Assembly: GCF_036250695.1 (NCBI RefSeq)
Contig: NZ_CP109427.1
Location: 7,750,001 to 7,814,000 of the forward strand
Direction of reading: 5' to 3'
DNA: 64,000 nucleotides
Source of the DNA: Streptomyces sp. NBC_01497
GTDB taxonomy: Bacteria; Actinomycetota; Actinomycetes; Streptomycetales; Streptomycetaceae
The notes beneath the pieces were generated by a model. The model did no database searches and had not been told where the DNA came from. It saw only the letters and a program-made list of their open reading frames with translations. Positions 7,885 to 16,005 of the stretch are shown here, piece after piece. How positions within the stretch are numbered: position 1 is the first letter of the stretch; each line of letters opens with the position of its first letter. A program made the position numbers and the translations under genes.

Positions 7885-9249
7885 TCAGGACTGGGTCAGC
7901 GGGCGGAAGGACTGCAGGGTGCTGCCATTGCAGGTCCGCTGGACGAGCTGCACGCTGTCACCGGTCGAATTGCTCGCCGCAGAAAGGCACTTGCCGCTGT
8001 TGCGGTTGACGAAGTGGTACGTCCAGCCGCTCTCCGCGACAGGCTGCCACTGCTGGTTGGCGCCGCCCGAGTAGGACCACAGTTGGATCGGCGCGCCGTC
8101 GGCCGTCGAGACGTCCGTGACGTCCAGGGACTCCGCGGTGTTGGCGCGGTTGTTGATCCGTACGTATCCGTCGCTGGTCGGCTGGATCTGGTACTGCTGC
8201 GCCGTCGTGCTGTTGCACGCGTACTGCTGGACCGCCGTGCCGTTGGCGGTCGAGGCGGCGCGCGCGTCCACGCACTTCTGGCTCGCGGCCGGCGACAGCG
8301 CGTACCAGTTGCTGCTGGAGAGGGCGGGCAGGGGCGCGGGAGCCGTGGTGACCCCGCCGAGGGAGAGCAGTCCCTGGAGGACCAGCTTGGTCTGCTGCGC
8401 GCTGCCGAAGGTGAGGGACAGAGTGGTGTTGTTCCCGTAGTCCATGGCGTTGTGGCCGAAGTTCGCGTAGAGCATGCGGTACTTCGTGTTGGTCCACACG
8501 ATGGGGTAGTACCCGCTGGTCCAGGTGTTGCCCGCCTGGTTGCCGACCGGGAAGCTCGACGGGTCGATCGAGGCCAGGACGTCGATGTCCGGGTTCTTGC
8601 GCAGGTCGTTGCTCCAGCTGTACCACTCGCTGGTGGACGAGGTGATGGTGGACGGCAGGCCCGCCGTGGCGGGCTTCGTGGTGTCCTCGACCTTCAGCGT
8701 CTCGCTCGTGGGCGCCCAGGAGTTCGTCTGGAACGAGCCGGTGCCGAGGAACGTGTTGTGGTACCACGGCCAGGTGCTGGGGTCGGTGTTGAACGCCGAC
8801 ACGTGGAAGCCCATCCAGGCGCCGCCGCCCCCCATGTACGAGGCGAAGGCGGCCTGTCCTGCCGCGTCATGCGGGAAGTCATCCAGGAACATGACCACTT
8901 GGTACTGCGAGAGCGTCGCGGTGTTGACCTTCGACCAGTCGGACGTGGCGGTCCACGAGAAGTTGTTGGCGGCCGCCACCTGGGGGAAGAACTGTTTGGC
9001 CTCGGCGTCGAAGCTGGCGTGTGCCGCGTCGTTCTCGTCGGCGTTGTAGAAGGCGAGGACCTTGAAGGCGGGCGTGGCGGCGGCCTGCGAGGCCTGCTCG
9101 GCGGAGCCCGGCGCGGCGGCCCGGGCCGGAGCGGCGAGACACAGGGCCCCGAGAGCGGAGGCCGCGATCAGCCGCACCGTCCGGGCGAGGCGGCCGGATC
9201 TGCGGGGACGGGGTGCGGGGGGTGCGGGAGGCGTGCCGTGGGGAGTCAA
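7885..9249 (-). CDS. Secreted ThuA-domain protein with ricin-type lectin domain
   Basis: A 454-residue exported protein. Residues 1-45 are a twin-basic N-terminus and hydrophobic signal ending ARAAA. Residues about 58-300 are a ThuA-like (class I glutamine amidotransferase fold, trehalose utilisation-type) domain: KVLAFYNADENDAAH, YQVVMFLDDFP, GGGGAWMGFHVSAFN and YYPIVWTNTKYRMLYANFGHN. Residues about 312-454 are a ricin B-like trefoil with the repeating KCVDARAAST, QYACN and QLWSY-type units including a QxW motif. The lectin part should bind sugar polymer; the ThuA part has no firmly known reaction. The start is a TTG at 9249 with GGAAGGG six bases upstream. It is monocistronic, with a DasR-like site about 90 bases upstream. 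Confidence 0.88.
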   Translation of the reverse strand: MTPHGTPPAPPAPRPRRSGRLARTVRLIAASALGALCLAAPARAAAPGSAEQASQAAATPAFKVLAFYNADENDAAHASFDAEAKQFFPQVAAANNFSWTATSDWSKVNTATLSQYQVVMFLDDFPHDAAGQAAFASYMGGGGAWMGFHVSAFNTDPSTWPWYHNTFLGTGSFQTNSWAPTSETLKVEDTTKPATAGLPSTITSSTSEWYSWSNDLRKNPDIDVLASIDPSSFPVGNQAGNTWTSGYYPIVWTNTKYRMLYANFGHNAMDYGNNTTLSLTFGSAQQTKLVLQGLLSLGGVTTAPAPLPALSSSNWYALSPAASQKCVDARAASTANGTAVQQYACNSTTAQQYQIQPTSDGYVRINNRANTAESLDVTDVSTADGAPIQLWSYSGGANQQWQPVAESGWTYHFVNRNSGKCLSAASNSTGDSVQLVQRTCNGSTLQSFRPLTQS

Positions 9250-9337
9250 GGAAGTCCCTTCCGTTCAGGAGGGTGAAGCGGTGACGTATCCCTGAATGCG
9301 CTGGCATGATTACGCAGCAATCCGCATGTCCGCGTCA

Positions 9338-9349
9338 AGGTCTGTACCA
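9338..9349. promoter_or_regulatory. dre-like (DasR-type) site upstream of ThuA-ricin gene
   Basis: AGGTCTGTACCA matches nine of twelve bases of the DasR consensus TGGTCTAGACCA; on the minus strand it reads TGGTACAGACCT. It lies 89 bases before the TTG start of the secreted lectin protein. DasR is the N-acetylglucosamine-responsive repressor of Streptomyces sugar and chitin genes. The match is imperfect, so this is tentative. The rest of the 394-base gap 9250-9643 shows no gene. Confidence 0.3.
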
Positions 9350-9643
9350 AAGGCGATCGCGGTTCGCGGCGGCGAGTTCCCCGCGGCGCCCCGGCCCGCC
9401 CGCGCGCTGCGGCCCGAGCCGCTCCCGCCGCCCCACCCCACACCGGTGGCGGCATCTCGGGACCGCCGCCGAACCACCCGGTGGGCGCTCGCACCGCCCC
9501 GGGGCCGTACACCCGATTGGCGGACGCGGCGTGGGATCCGCCCCGCGCGGGGCGTCGCGCGCCCGTTCCCGGGTACCCGGATGCCCGGTCGCCCCGACAC
9601 GGTGGGTGGCGACACCTCCCCGGCCCGAGAGGACAGATGACCC

Positions 9644-10102
9644 ATGGTGCACGTAGTGCGCTCCATCACCGTCGGCAGGCCCCTGGACGCCGTGGTCGCC
9701 TACCTCGCCGACTTCTCGAACGCCGTCGAGTGGGATCCGGGCACGCGCGTGTGCGAGCGCGCCGACCCGGGCCCGGTGTACGAGGGCGCGCATTGGCACA
9801 ACGTCTCGGAGATCCGGGGCCACCGCACCGAGCTGACCTACCGGCTCGCGCGCATGGAGCCGGACCGTCTGACGTTCGTGGGGTGCAACGAGACGGCCAC
9901 TTCCACCGACGACCTGACATTCGAGGCCCGGGGCGGCGGGACCCGGGTGGTGTACGACGCGAGGGTCAGGTTCAACGGGCTCGCGAAGCTCGCCGACGCC
10001 TTCCTGCGGCGCGAGTTCGACCGCCTCGGTGACGCGGTCGTGCGCACCATGCCCGCTGCCGTCGAGGCCGCGATCCCGCTGGACGGCGCGCCCCGCGGCT
10101 GA
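9644..10102 (+). CDS. SRPBCC (polyketide cyclase/START-like) family protein
   Basis: A 152-residue soluble protein of the helix-grip SRPBCC fold. Its opening RSITVGRPLDAVVAYLADF (about residues 6-24) followed by VEWDPGT is the usual start of such proteins, and the alternating strands YRLARMEPDRLTFVG, TSTDDLTFEARGGGTRVVYDARV and a long C-terminal helix (AKLADAFLRREFDRLGDAV) complete the fold. Members bind hydrophobic ligands or act as cyclases; nothing here fixes the ligand. The ATG at 9644 has GAGAGGA upstream. It is not in an obvious operon: the next gene is convergent. Confidence 0.85.
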   Translation: MVHVVRSITVGRPLDAVVAYLADFSNAVEWDPGTRVCERADPGPVYEGAHWHNVSEIRGHRTELTYRLARMEPDRLTFVGCNETATSTDDLTFEARGGGTRVVYDARVRFNGLAKLADAFLRREFDRLGDAVVRTMPAAVEAAIPLDGAPRG

Positions 10103-10163
10103 CCGCCGGGCGCTGCGCCGTGCCGACCTGTGGTGCGGCCCGGGGTGAGGGCCGAGGCCCCGG

Positions 10164-10691
10164 CTACCGGCCCAGGGGGCGGGCGCCCACGCCGACGCCC
10201 GTGTGCACCACCACGAAGGTCGCGGGCCCGAGGATGAGGACCCCGTCGCCGAGCGGCCGGCAGCGCACGCCCCCCTTGTCGCGCAGGGCGCGCCGCGCCC
10301 CGGGGCCGATCGTCGTGTCCATCCAGGCGCAGGGCCGCGCGGCCCGGTTCAGCTGCAGGGTGACGGGCCCGTGCCCGGAGTCCAGGACCACGGTCGAGCC
10401 GATGTACGCGTCGATGTCGACGCCCCGCAGGAGGACGTTGCGCCGTGTCTGGCGCAGGTCCACCGCCGGATCGAGTCCGACGGGCAGGTTCTCCGCCGAC
10501 ATGAGTGTGACGGAGGCGTTGCGGTGGGCAGGGTGCGCGAAGTAGCGGTCGCCGACGATGCCCAGGTCGCGGCGGACCTCGATCCGCTCGGCCAGGTCAC
10601 TGTCCGGCGTCGGCGCGGGCCCGTCCGCGGGGCGTCCCTCGTAACGGTGCACCGGCGACACGAGCAGCTGAACGATCTCCACGGCGGCCAC
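10164..10691 (-). CDS. MOSC domain protein
   Basis: About 175 residues with the features of the MOSC (molybdenum cofactor sulfurase C-terminal) domain: a starting strand VEIVQLLVSPVHRYEGRPADG, VRRDLGIVGDRYFAHP, a SAENL segment, and the conserved Cys region AARPCAWMDTTIGPGARRAL followed by CRPLGDGVLILG. The Cys is the predicted sulfur carrier. These proteins handle or act with molybdenum cofactor; a specific role cannot be assigned. The frame continues upstream to 10859, but that part is low-complexity Arg/Pro/Ser, so I place the start at GTG 10691 (a second GTG at 10682 also fits). No clear ribosome binding site is seen, so the start is uncertain. Confidence 0.78.
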   Translation of the reverse strand: MAAVEIVQLLVSPVHRYEGRPADGPAPTPDSDLAERIEVRRDLGIVGDRYFAHPAHRNASVTLMSAENLPVGLDPAVDLRQTRRNVLLRGVDIDAYIGSTVVLDSGHGPVTLQLNRAARPCAWMDTTIGPGARRALRDKGGVRCRPLGDGVLILGPATFVVVHTGVGVGARPLGR

Positions 10692-10897
10692 CGTGACCAG
10701 CGTACGCGGGCCGCCGCCGGCCCGTGCGCGCCTCGCGAACGGCGTCTCCCCGGGTCGCGAACGACGGCTCCCGGTCGCGGAGGGTGACGGCGACGGGGGC
10801 TGAAACCGCTGTCGTACGGCGCCCGTTGCCGCGGGCGACCGTGCGCGGCCCATTGTCACGGCGACCGTGATCTCCTACCCTCAGGCAGTCCGATGCA

Positions 10898-10910
10898 TGA
10901 ACACCATTCA
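10898..10910. promoter_or_regulatory. TGAA-N5-TTCA dyad before the alginate-lyase family gene
   Basis: TGAACACCATTCA lies 22 bases before the ATG at 10933, in a short AT-richer island. The same TGAA-N5-TTCA form (TGAATCGATTTCA) occurs at 46571-46583 upstream of the rhamnosidase gene. Such dyads are typical of LacI or GntR family operators; the regulator is not known. Confidence 0.35.
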
Positions 10911-10932
10911 CATACGTGATCGGAGTTGCTTC

Positions 10933-12237
10933 ATGGCAGGGAGAGCTCGAATCCGTCCCGGTGTCCTCGTGGGCGCGATCGTCGCCCTCGTCCTCACCGG
11001 TACCTCGGCGGCCTCGGCCGCCTCGCCGGCCGGTGGGCACGACCGCCCGGGGCGGGGGCGCGAGGCCGCTCCCGCGACGGTGGTGATCGACGGGTCCCGG
11101 ATGCTGGAGAACCGCCTGCGCCTCGACCGCGGCGACCCCGCCCTGCGCGCCCAGGTCCGCTCGCTCACCCGGCAGGCCGACGCGTGGCTCGGCAAGGGAC
11201 CGTGGACGGTCACCGACAAGCCGCAGCCCGCGCCCGGCGGCGACCCGCACGACTACCTCAGCCAGGCGCCCTACTGGTGGCCCTCGCAGCCCAGGACCGC
11301 CGACAACCCGTGGGGCTGCCCGTACGTGCAGCGCGACGGCGAACGCAACCCCGAGGTGGACACCGGAACCGACCGCCCCGATGTCGGCAACGTCTTCAAC
11401 TCCAGCACCACCCTGGCCCTCGCCTGGTACTACACGGGCGACGCGAAGTACGCCGAACACGCAGCCGACATCCTGCGGACGTGGTTCCTGGACCCGGCCA
11501 CCCGGATGAACCCCAACCTGAACCACGGCCAGTTCATCCCCTGCAAGTACGACGGCAGGTCGATCGGCATCATCGACTTCTCGCAGCAGTACAGCTCGGT
11601 CCTGGACGCCGTGGCGATCCTGAACACCGGCGCCCCCGGGTGGAACCGGAGCGAGCGCGCGGGGATGCTCGCCTGGAACAAGGACTTCCTGCACTGGCTG
11701 ACCGACTCGGACTTCGGCAAGGAGGAGTCCGCGGCCGACAACAACCACGGCACGTTCATGGACCTGCAGATCGCCTCGCTCGCCCTCGCCACGGGCGACC
11801 GCGCCCTCGCCCGCAGGACCGTGCTCGGTGCCCGGGCCGGACGCATCGACGCGCAGGTGGCCGGCGACGGCAGCCAGCCGCAGGAACTGGCCCGTACCCG
11901 CAGCTTCCACTACTCGACGTTCGACCTCGTCGCCTACACACGGCTGGCCGCGGTGGGCCGGCACGTCGGAGTCGACCTCTGGGCGTACCGGGGTCCGGAC
12001 GGGCAGAGCCTGTTCAAGGCCGTGGACTTCCTGCTCCCCGCGGCGACCGGCGCCGCGCCCTGGCCCTACCCCGAACTGGAGTTCACCCGGTACGCGGCGA
12101 GCGACATCGTGCACGCGGCGGCCGACGCGGGCGACCGCGCGGCCCGGGCCGCCGTGCCGAAGCTCCAGACGCCGCCGAACGGGGACCTGTGGCAGCTGCG
12201 CCCCGCCGCGGAACAGCTCGACTCCATCGCGGGCTGA
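10933..12237 (+). CDS. Secreted alginate lyase family protein
   Basis: A 434-residue exported protein with a Sec signal (residues 1-33, ending SAASAAS). The mature part is an all-helical alpha-toroid of the alginate_lyase (PL5-like) Pfam type: SQAPYWWPSQPRTADNPW at about 113-130, SSTTLALAWYYTGDAKYAEHAADILRTWF, NLNHGQFIPCKYDGRSIGIIDF, and the catalytic-type NNHGTFMDLQ near residue 275. Members cleave uronic acid polymers by beta elimination; the exact substrate here is unknown. The ATG at 10933 has CGGAG seven bases upstream; the in-frame codons further upstream would place extra residues before the signal. It is transcribed alone. Confidence 0.88.
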   Translation: MAGRARIRPGVLVGAIVALVLTGTSAASAASPAGGHDRPGRGREAAPATVVIDGSRMLENRLRLDRGDPALRAQVRSLTRQADAWLGKGPWTVTDKPQPAPGGDPHDYLSQAPYWWPSQPRTADNPWGCPYVQRDGERNPEVDTGTDRPDVGNVFNSSTTLALAWYYTGDAKYAEHAADILRTWFLDPATRMNPNLNHGQFIPCKYDGRSIGIIDFSQQYSSVLDAVAILNTGAPGWNRSERAGMLAWNKDFLHWLTDSDFGKEESAADNNHGTFMDLQIASLALATGDRALARRTVLGARAGRIDAQVAGDGSQPQELARTRSFHYSTFDLVAYTRLAAVGRHVGVDLWAYRGPDGQSLFKAVDFLLPAATGAAPWPYPELEFTRYAASDIVHAAADAGDRAARAAVPKLQTPPNGDLWQLRPAAEQLDSIAG

Positions 12238-12269
12238 CGCGGGGCTCCGGCCGGCGCCCGGGCCGGTGC

Positions 12270-12644
12270 TCAGCCGCGCGCGTCCCGCCCCACGTTGAGG
12301 GCCCAGACGACCAGGGGCGCCTGGAGCGGGATGCGGGCGTAGGCCGCGGCCCGCAGTGGCGTCGGGCGGTTGTCCCAGTCCCTCGCCATCTGGATGTTGG
12401 CGGGCAGTACGGCCGCGAAGAAGCCGGCGGCCAGCAGGGCGCCGGTCCGCCGGGTGCGTGGCGCGGCCACCGCGGCGGCGAGCCCGAGTTCGACGGCGCC
12501 GCTCAGGTACGTCCACGCGCGGGGCTTTCCCGGCAGGACGCGCGGCACGATCGCGTCGAACGGACGCGGCCGGGTGAAGTGCAGCAGCGCCGAGCCGCCG
12601 AGCAGGCCGGCGAGGAGACGGGGTGAGCGCGGGGAGAGCGGCAT
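12270..12644 (-). CDS. DoxX-like small membrane protein
   Basis: A 124-residue protein with four hydrophobic segments: about residues 8-24, 45-62, 66-84 and 104-118. The phrases LLGGSALLHFTRPRPFDAIVPR and TYLSGAVELGLAAAVAAP are typical of the DoxX/MauE-like family, small integral membrane proteins of uncertain redox-related function. GGAGGT precedes the ATG at 12644. It converges on the alginate-lyase family gene and is divergent from the acyl-CoA dehydrogenase gene. Confidence 0.85.
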   Translation of the reverse strand: MPLSPRSPRLLAGLLGGSALLHFTRPRPFDAIVPRVLPGKPRAWTYLSGAVELGLAAAVAAPRTRRTGALLAAGFFAAVLPANIQMARDWDNRPTPLRAAAYARIPLQAPLVVWALNVGRDARG

Positions 12645-12892
12645 GGCGGTACCTCCGGTGCGTGGGGGGCGGCCCTGCGGGCCGGTGCGTGGGGGCGTGC
12701 GGTCGTCGCGGGTGCGCCCCGGACCGGACCGGCTTCCACGTTACCCACCGGTACCCAGGCGTCACCAGCACGGTGCGGTATCGGCGGGCACCCCGGATCC
12801 CCTCGTCGCGCCCGGCGCGGCCGCGGGTGCCTGACCTGCCGGACACGGGGTACCCGCCGGTAACTGGATCACCGGGAAGGACGGACGTACCC

Positions 12893-14092
12893 ATGGCGGA
12901 GCGGCAGCACGAGATAGATCCCGCGGCGGTCGAGGGCGACTTCTACCACGTCAAGGACCTGCTGGAAGGCGACGAGCGGAAGAAGCTCGACCGGGTCCGC
13001 ACGTTCCTGGTGGACCGGGTCGCCCCCCGGGCCAACGAGCTCTGGGAGGCCGGCGAGAGTCCGCTGTACCTGCGTGATGAGATCCGGGACCTCGACATCA
13101 CCGGGACCTACGCGGACGACCACAGCATCGCGCCGCGCAGTTACCTGCTGACCGGTCTCCTCGGTATGGAGATGTCCCGCGTCGATCCGTCGTTCGCCAC
13201 CTTCTTCGGTGTGCACGCGGGTCTCGCGATGGGCGCGATCCGGGAGTGCGGATCCGAGGAGCAGAAGCAGCGGTGGCTGCCGCCCATGGTCCGCTGGGAG
13301 AAGATCGGCGCATTCGGCCTGACCGAGCCGCTCGTGGGCTCCGGCGCCGCCCTCGGGCTGCTCACCACCGCGCGCCGCGACGGCGACGACTGGGTGCTCG
13401 ACGGCGAGAAGAAGTGGATCGGCAACGCCACCTTCGCCGACCTCGTCGTCATCTGGGCCAGGGACGTCGACGACGACGAGGTCAAGGCCTTCGTGGTGGA
13501 GAAGGGCACGCCGGGCCTCACGGCACGGGCGCTGGAGGGCAAGATCGCGCTCCGGGGCGTGCAGAACGCGCACATCGTCCTTGACGGCGTCCGCGTGCCC
13601 GAGGAGAACCGGCTGCGGCACGCGGAATCGTTCCGCGACACCGCACGGGTGTTGAAGGTGACGCGCGGCGGTGTGGCGTGGAGCGCGACGGGCTGCGCCG
13701 TCGGGGCCTACGAGGCGGCCCGCGCCTATGCGGTGGAGCGCGAGCAGTTCGGCCGGCCGATCGCCGGTTTCCAGCTGGTCCAGGACCTGTTGGCGCGCAT
13801 GCTCGCGAACATCACCGCCTGCCAGGGCATGGTCGTGCGGATGGCCGCGCTGCACGAGCAGGACCGTCTCGGTGACGCCCAGGCCGCGCTCGCGAAGATG
13901 TTCTGCACCACGCGCATGCGCGAGACGGTCGCCTGGGCGCGGGAAGTGCTCGGCGGCAACGGCATCCTGCTGGAACACGACGCGGCCCGCTTCTTCGCGG
14001 ACGCGGAGGCCCTCTACTCGTACGAGGGGACGCGGGACATGAACTCCCTCATCGTCGGGCGGGCGGTGACCGGCTACAGCGCCTTCGTGTGA
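12893..14092 (+). CDS. Glutaryl-CoA-dehydrogenase-like acyl-CoA dehydrogenase
   Basis: A 399-residue FAD enzyme of the acyl-CoA dehydrogenase superfamily. N-terminal helices run to about residue 110, the middle beta domain includes GAFGLTEPLVGSGA and the KKWIGNATFADLVVIWARD segment, and the C-terminal helices include EREQFGRPIAGFQLVQDLLA and VAWAREVLGGNGILLEHDAAR. The sequence ALYSYEGTRDMNSLIVGRA near residue 375 places the catalytic Glu where glutaryl-CoA dehydrogenases have it. The reaction would be oxidation of a short acyl-CoA to the 2-enoyl-CoA, with decarboxylation if glutaryl-CoA is the substrate. The ATG at 12893 gives the family-typical N-terminus; upstream in-frame sequence is low complexity. 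It is not in an operon with related genes. Confidence 0.9.
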   Translation: MAERQHEIDPAAVEGDFYHVKDLLEGDERKKLDRVRTFLVDRVAPRANELWEAGESPLYLRDEIRDLDITGTYADDHSIAPRSYLLTGLLGMEMSRVDPSFATFFGVHAGLAMGAIRECGSEEQKQRWLPPMVRWEKIGAFGLTEPLVGSGAALGLLTTARRDGDDWVLDGEKKWIGNATFADLVVIWARDVDDDEVKAFVVEKGTPGLTARALEGKIALRGVQNAHIVLDGVRVPEENRLRHAESFRDTARVLKVTRGGVAWSATGCAVGAYEAARAYAVEREQFGRPIAGFQLVQDLLARMLANITACQGMVVRMAALHEQDRLGDAQAALAKMFCTTRMRETVAWAREVLGGNGILLEHDAARFFADAEALYSYEGTRDMNSLIVGRAVTGYSAFV

Positions 14093-14300
14093 GCCGGGTG
14101 CGACCTGCCGCGTGACCCGGTCGCCGCCGGGTGACGTGGCGGCGGGCCCCTCACGGGGTGGGTACCGTGCGCGACGCCGCCGGAAGCCGTGGTTCGTCCG
14201 GCGCGCCGCCGTGTCGCGCGGTGGACCCGCGCCGGTGTGCCACGCGGCGAAGGACGCCGGTGCGCACGCCGGGTCCGCGGGGCATCGCCCGGGTGCGCGC

Positions 14301-14648
14301 TCAGCGGTGCGCCAGCACGTTCACCACCCGCCCGTCGGGATCGCGTACGAGGAACCTGCGCACGCCCCACTCCTCGTCCTGCAGCGGGTGGACGATCTCG
14401 GCCCCGCTGCCGCGCACCGCCGCGTAGGCCGCGTCCACGTCGTCGACCTCCACGCTGATGTCGGGATCGACCGGGGCGCTACGGTCGCGGCCGAGGAGAC
14501 TGATCTGCGCGGCGGGTGCGGTGGGGGACGCGAGCGTCATGATCCAGCCGTGGTCCATGACCTCCTCCAGGCCGAGGAGCCCGTAGAACTCCCGGCTCTG
14601 CCGGGGGTCCTCGGCATGCACGACGGGTACGACGCGGTGAACGGTCAT
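14301..14648 (-). CDS. VOC (glyoxalase/bleomycin resistance) family protein
   Basis: A 115-residue single-domain protein of the vicinal oxygen chelate fold: VVPVVHAEDPRQSREFYGLLG at the start, GWIMTLASP, VEVDDVDAAYAAVRGSGAEIVHP, and the end RRFLVRDPDGRVVNVLAH, with a metal-site style His/Glu pattern. Such proteins form dimers and may bind or detoxify small molecules; the substrate is not predictable. The ATG at 14648 is preceded by GGGAG. It converges on the acyl-CoA dehydrogenase gene. Confidence 0.87.
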   Translation of the reverse strand: MTVHRVVPVVHAEDPRQSREFYGLLGLEEVMDHGWIMTLASPTAPAAQISLLGRDRSAPVDPDISVEVDDVDAAYAAVRGSGAEIVHPLQDEEWGVRRFLVRDPDGRVVNVLAHR

Positions 14649-14927
14649 GGGTGGCTCCCCGGTAGTGGTGTGTCCGGCCCCCGGCATCCTTCCCGATCGG
14701 GCCCGTGCTGCGCCGGTGATCCGGTGTCAGCGCCCGGAGGACCGCCCCGGCACGCTGCTGGGACCGGCCGCTCGGAGGCGCCGGCCGTGCCGGGCTCCCC
14801 GTCACCGGTCGGTGTGTTGTCGTCCTCGCCGCGGCCCGGTGCGGAAGGCGCCGGCGCCATCGATACCCCGGCTCCTGGCTGCCGCTGGCGTCCGGCATGC
14901 CAGCGGGCGTCGCGCCGTCCCTATTAT

Positions 14928-14979
14928 CGTCTGCTTGACGAAAATGAGGATCCCGAGTTAACGTCAGTATGACGAAAAT
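14928..14979. promoter_or_regulatory. Two matching CGTC-N5-GACGAAAAT dyads
   Basis: CGTCTGCTTGACGAAAAT at 14928-14945 and CGTCAGTATGACGAAAAT at 14962-14979 share the same dyad (CGTC-N5-GACG) and the same flanking AAAAT, with a 34-base period. They lie 15-67 bases before the SPFH gene in the only AT-rich part of the 346-base gap 14649-14994. TTGACG at 14935-14940 could also serve as a -35. They look like paired operators for a dimeric regulator. Confidence 0.5.
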
Positions 14980-14994
14980 AGGAAAGGGGTTCTC

Positions 14995-16005
14995 ATGGCT
15001 GACATCATCAGGCGCCTGGGCCTGCGCCACCTCCGCTCCGCACCCACCGCGCACATCCGCCACCACGACCGCGGACGCCTCATCCACGACGGCGCCGCCA
15101 CGAGCTTCTGGTTCCGCGCCCTGCACGCCGCGATCTCCGAAGTCCCCGTCGACGACCGCGAACTGGCCATGTCCTTCCACGCCCGCACGGCCGACCACCA
15201 GGACGTGTCCGTGCAGGCGACCGTCACGTACCGGATCGCGGAACCCGCCACCGCCGCGAGCTGCCTCGACTTCTCCCTCGACCCGGACACCGGCGCCTGG
15301 CGCGGCGCCCCGCTGGAGCAGATCTCCACGCTCCTGACGGAGACCGCCCAGCAGCACGCGCTCGACGCACTCGTCCGCATGCCGCTCCCCGAGGTCCTGG
15401 CGACCGGAGTGCCCCTCACCCGCGACCGGATCACCCAGGGGCTCCGCGCCGATCCCCGCCTGCCGGCGACCGGGCTCCAGGCGGTCGCCGTACGCGTGGT
15501 CGCCGTACGTCCCGAGCCGGAGATCGAACGGGCGCTGCGCACCCCCGCACGGGAACGGATCCAGCAGGACGCGGACCGGGCGACCTACGAACGCCGGGCC
15601 GTCGCGGTCGAACGGGAACGCGCCATCGCGGAGAACGAACTCGCGAGTCGCATCGAACTCGCCCGCCGGGAGGAACAACTGGTGGACCAGCGGGGCATCA
15701 ACGCCCGCCGTGCGGCCGAGGAGGAGGCGGCGGCCGACGCCGTAGTGGCCGAGGCCGAGGCGGCCCGCGCGGTCCGGCTCGCCACGGCGGAGGCCGACTC
15801 GCTGCGCGGGCTCGGCGAGGCCCGCGCGCAGGCGCAGGCGGCCTGGCTGCGGGTGCACGCGGACGTCGACCCCGCGGTGCTGCGGGCGCCCGGTCTGGCC
15901 AAGTTCGCCGAGAACCTGCCGAGGATCGACAGTGTCACCCTGTCGCCCGACGTTCTCACCGGTGCGCTGGCGCGCCTCGGTGCTGTGCCGGAGCGCGGCG
16001 CATGA
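14995..16005 (+). CDS. SPFH/band-7 domain protein
   Basis: A 336-residue protein related to stomatin/prohibitin family members. There is no membrane helix at the N-terminus, only a short hydrophobic patch, so membrane association would be peripheral or through another protein. Residues about 40-180 are the SPFH beta-alpha domain (ISEVPVDDRELAMSFHARTADHQDVSVQATVTYRI, then the helices ISTLLTETAQQHALDALV and the strand GLQAVAVRVVAVRPEPE). Residues about 185-285 form a long Glu/Ala/Arg-rich coiled coil used for oligomerisation. The ATG at 14995 follows GGAAAGGGG. Its stop overlaps the next gene's start (ATGA), so the pair is translationally coupled and likely acts together. Confidence 0.87.
   Translation: MADIIRRLGLRHLRSAPTAHIRHHDRGRLIHDGAATSFWFRALHAAISEVPVDDRELAMSFHARTADHQDVSVQATVTYRIAEPATAASCLDFSLDPDTGAWRGAPLEQISTLLTETAQQHALDALVRMPLPEVLATGVPLTRDRITQGLRADPRLPATGLQAVAVRVVAVRPEPEIERALRTPARERIQQDADRATYERRAVAVERERAIAENELASRIELARREEQLVDQRGINARRAAEEEAAADAVVAEAEAARAVRLATAEADSLRGLGEARAQAQAAWLRVHADVDPAVLRAPGLAKFAENLPRIDSVTLSPDVLTGALARLGAVPERGA

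Noticed and set aside
14928..14979. Assigning the CGTC-N5-GACG dyads to a Nudix-related NAD regulator such as NrtR.
   Set aside because: No such regulator gene is in the window and I cannot verify the motif from memory, so only a generic operator is proposed.
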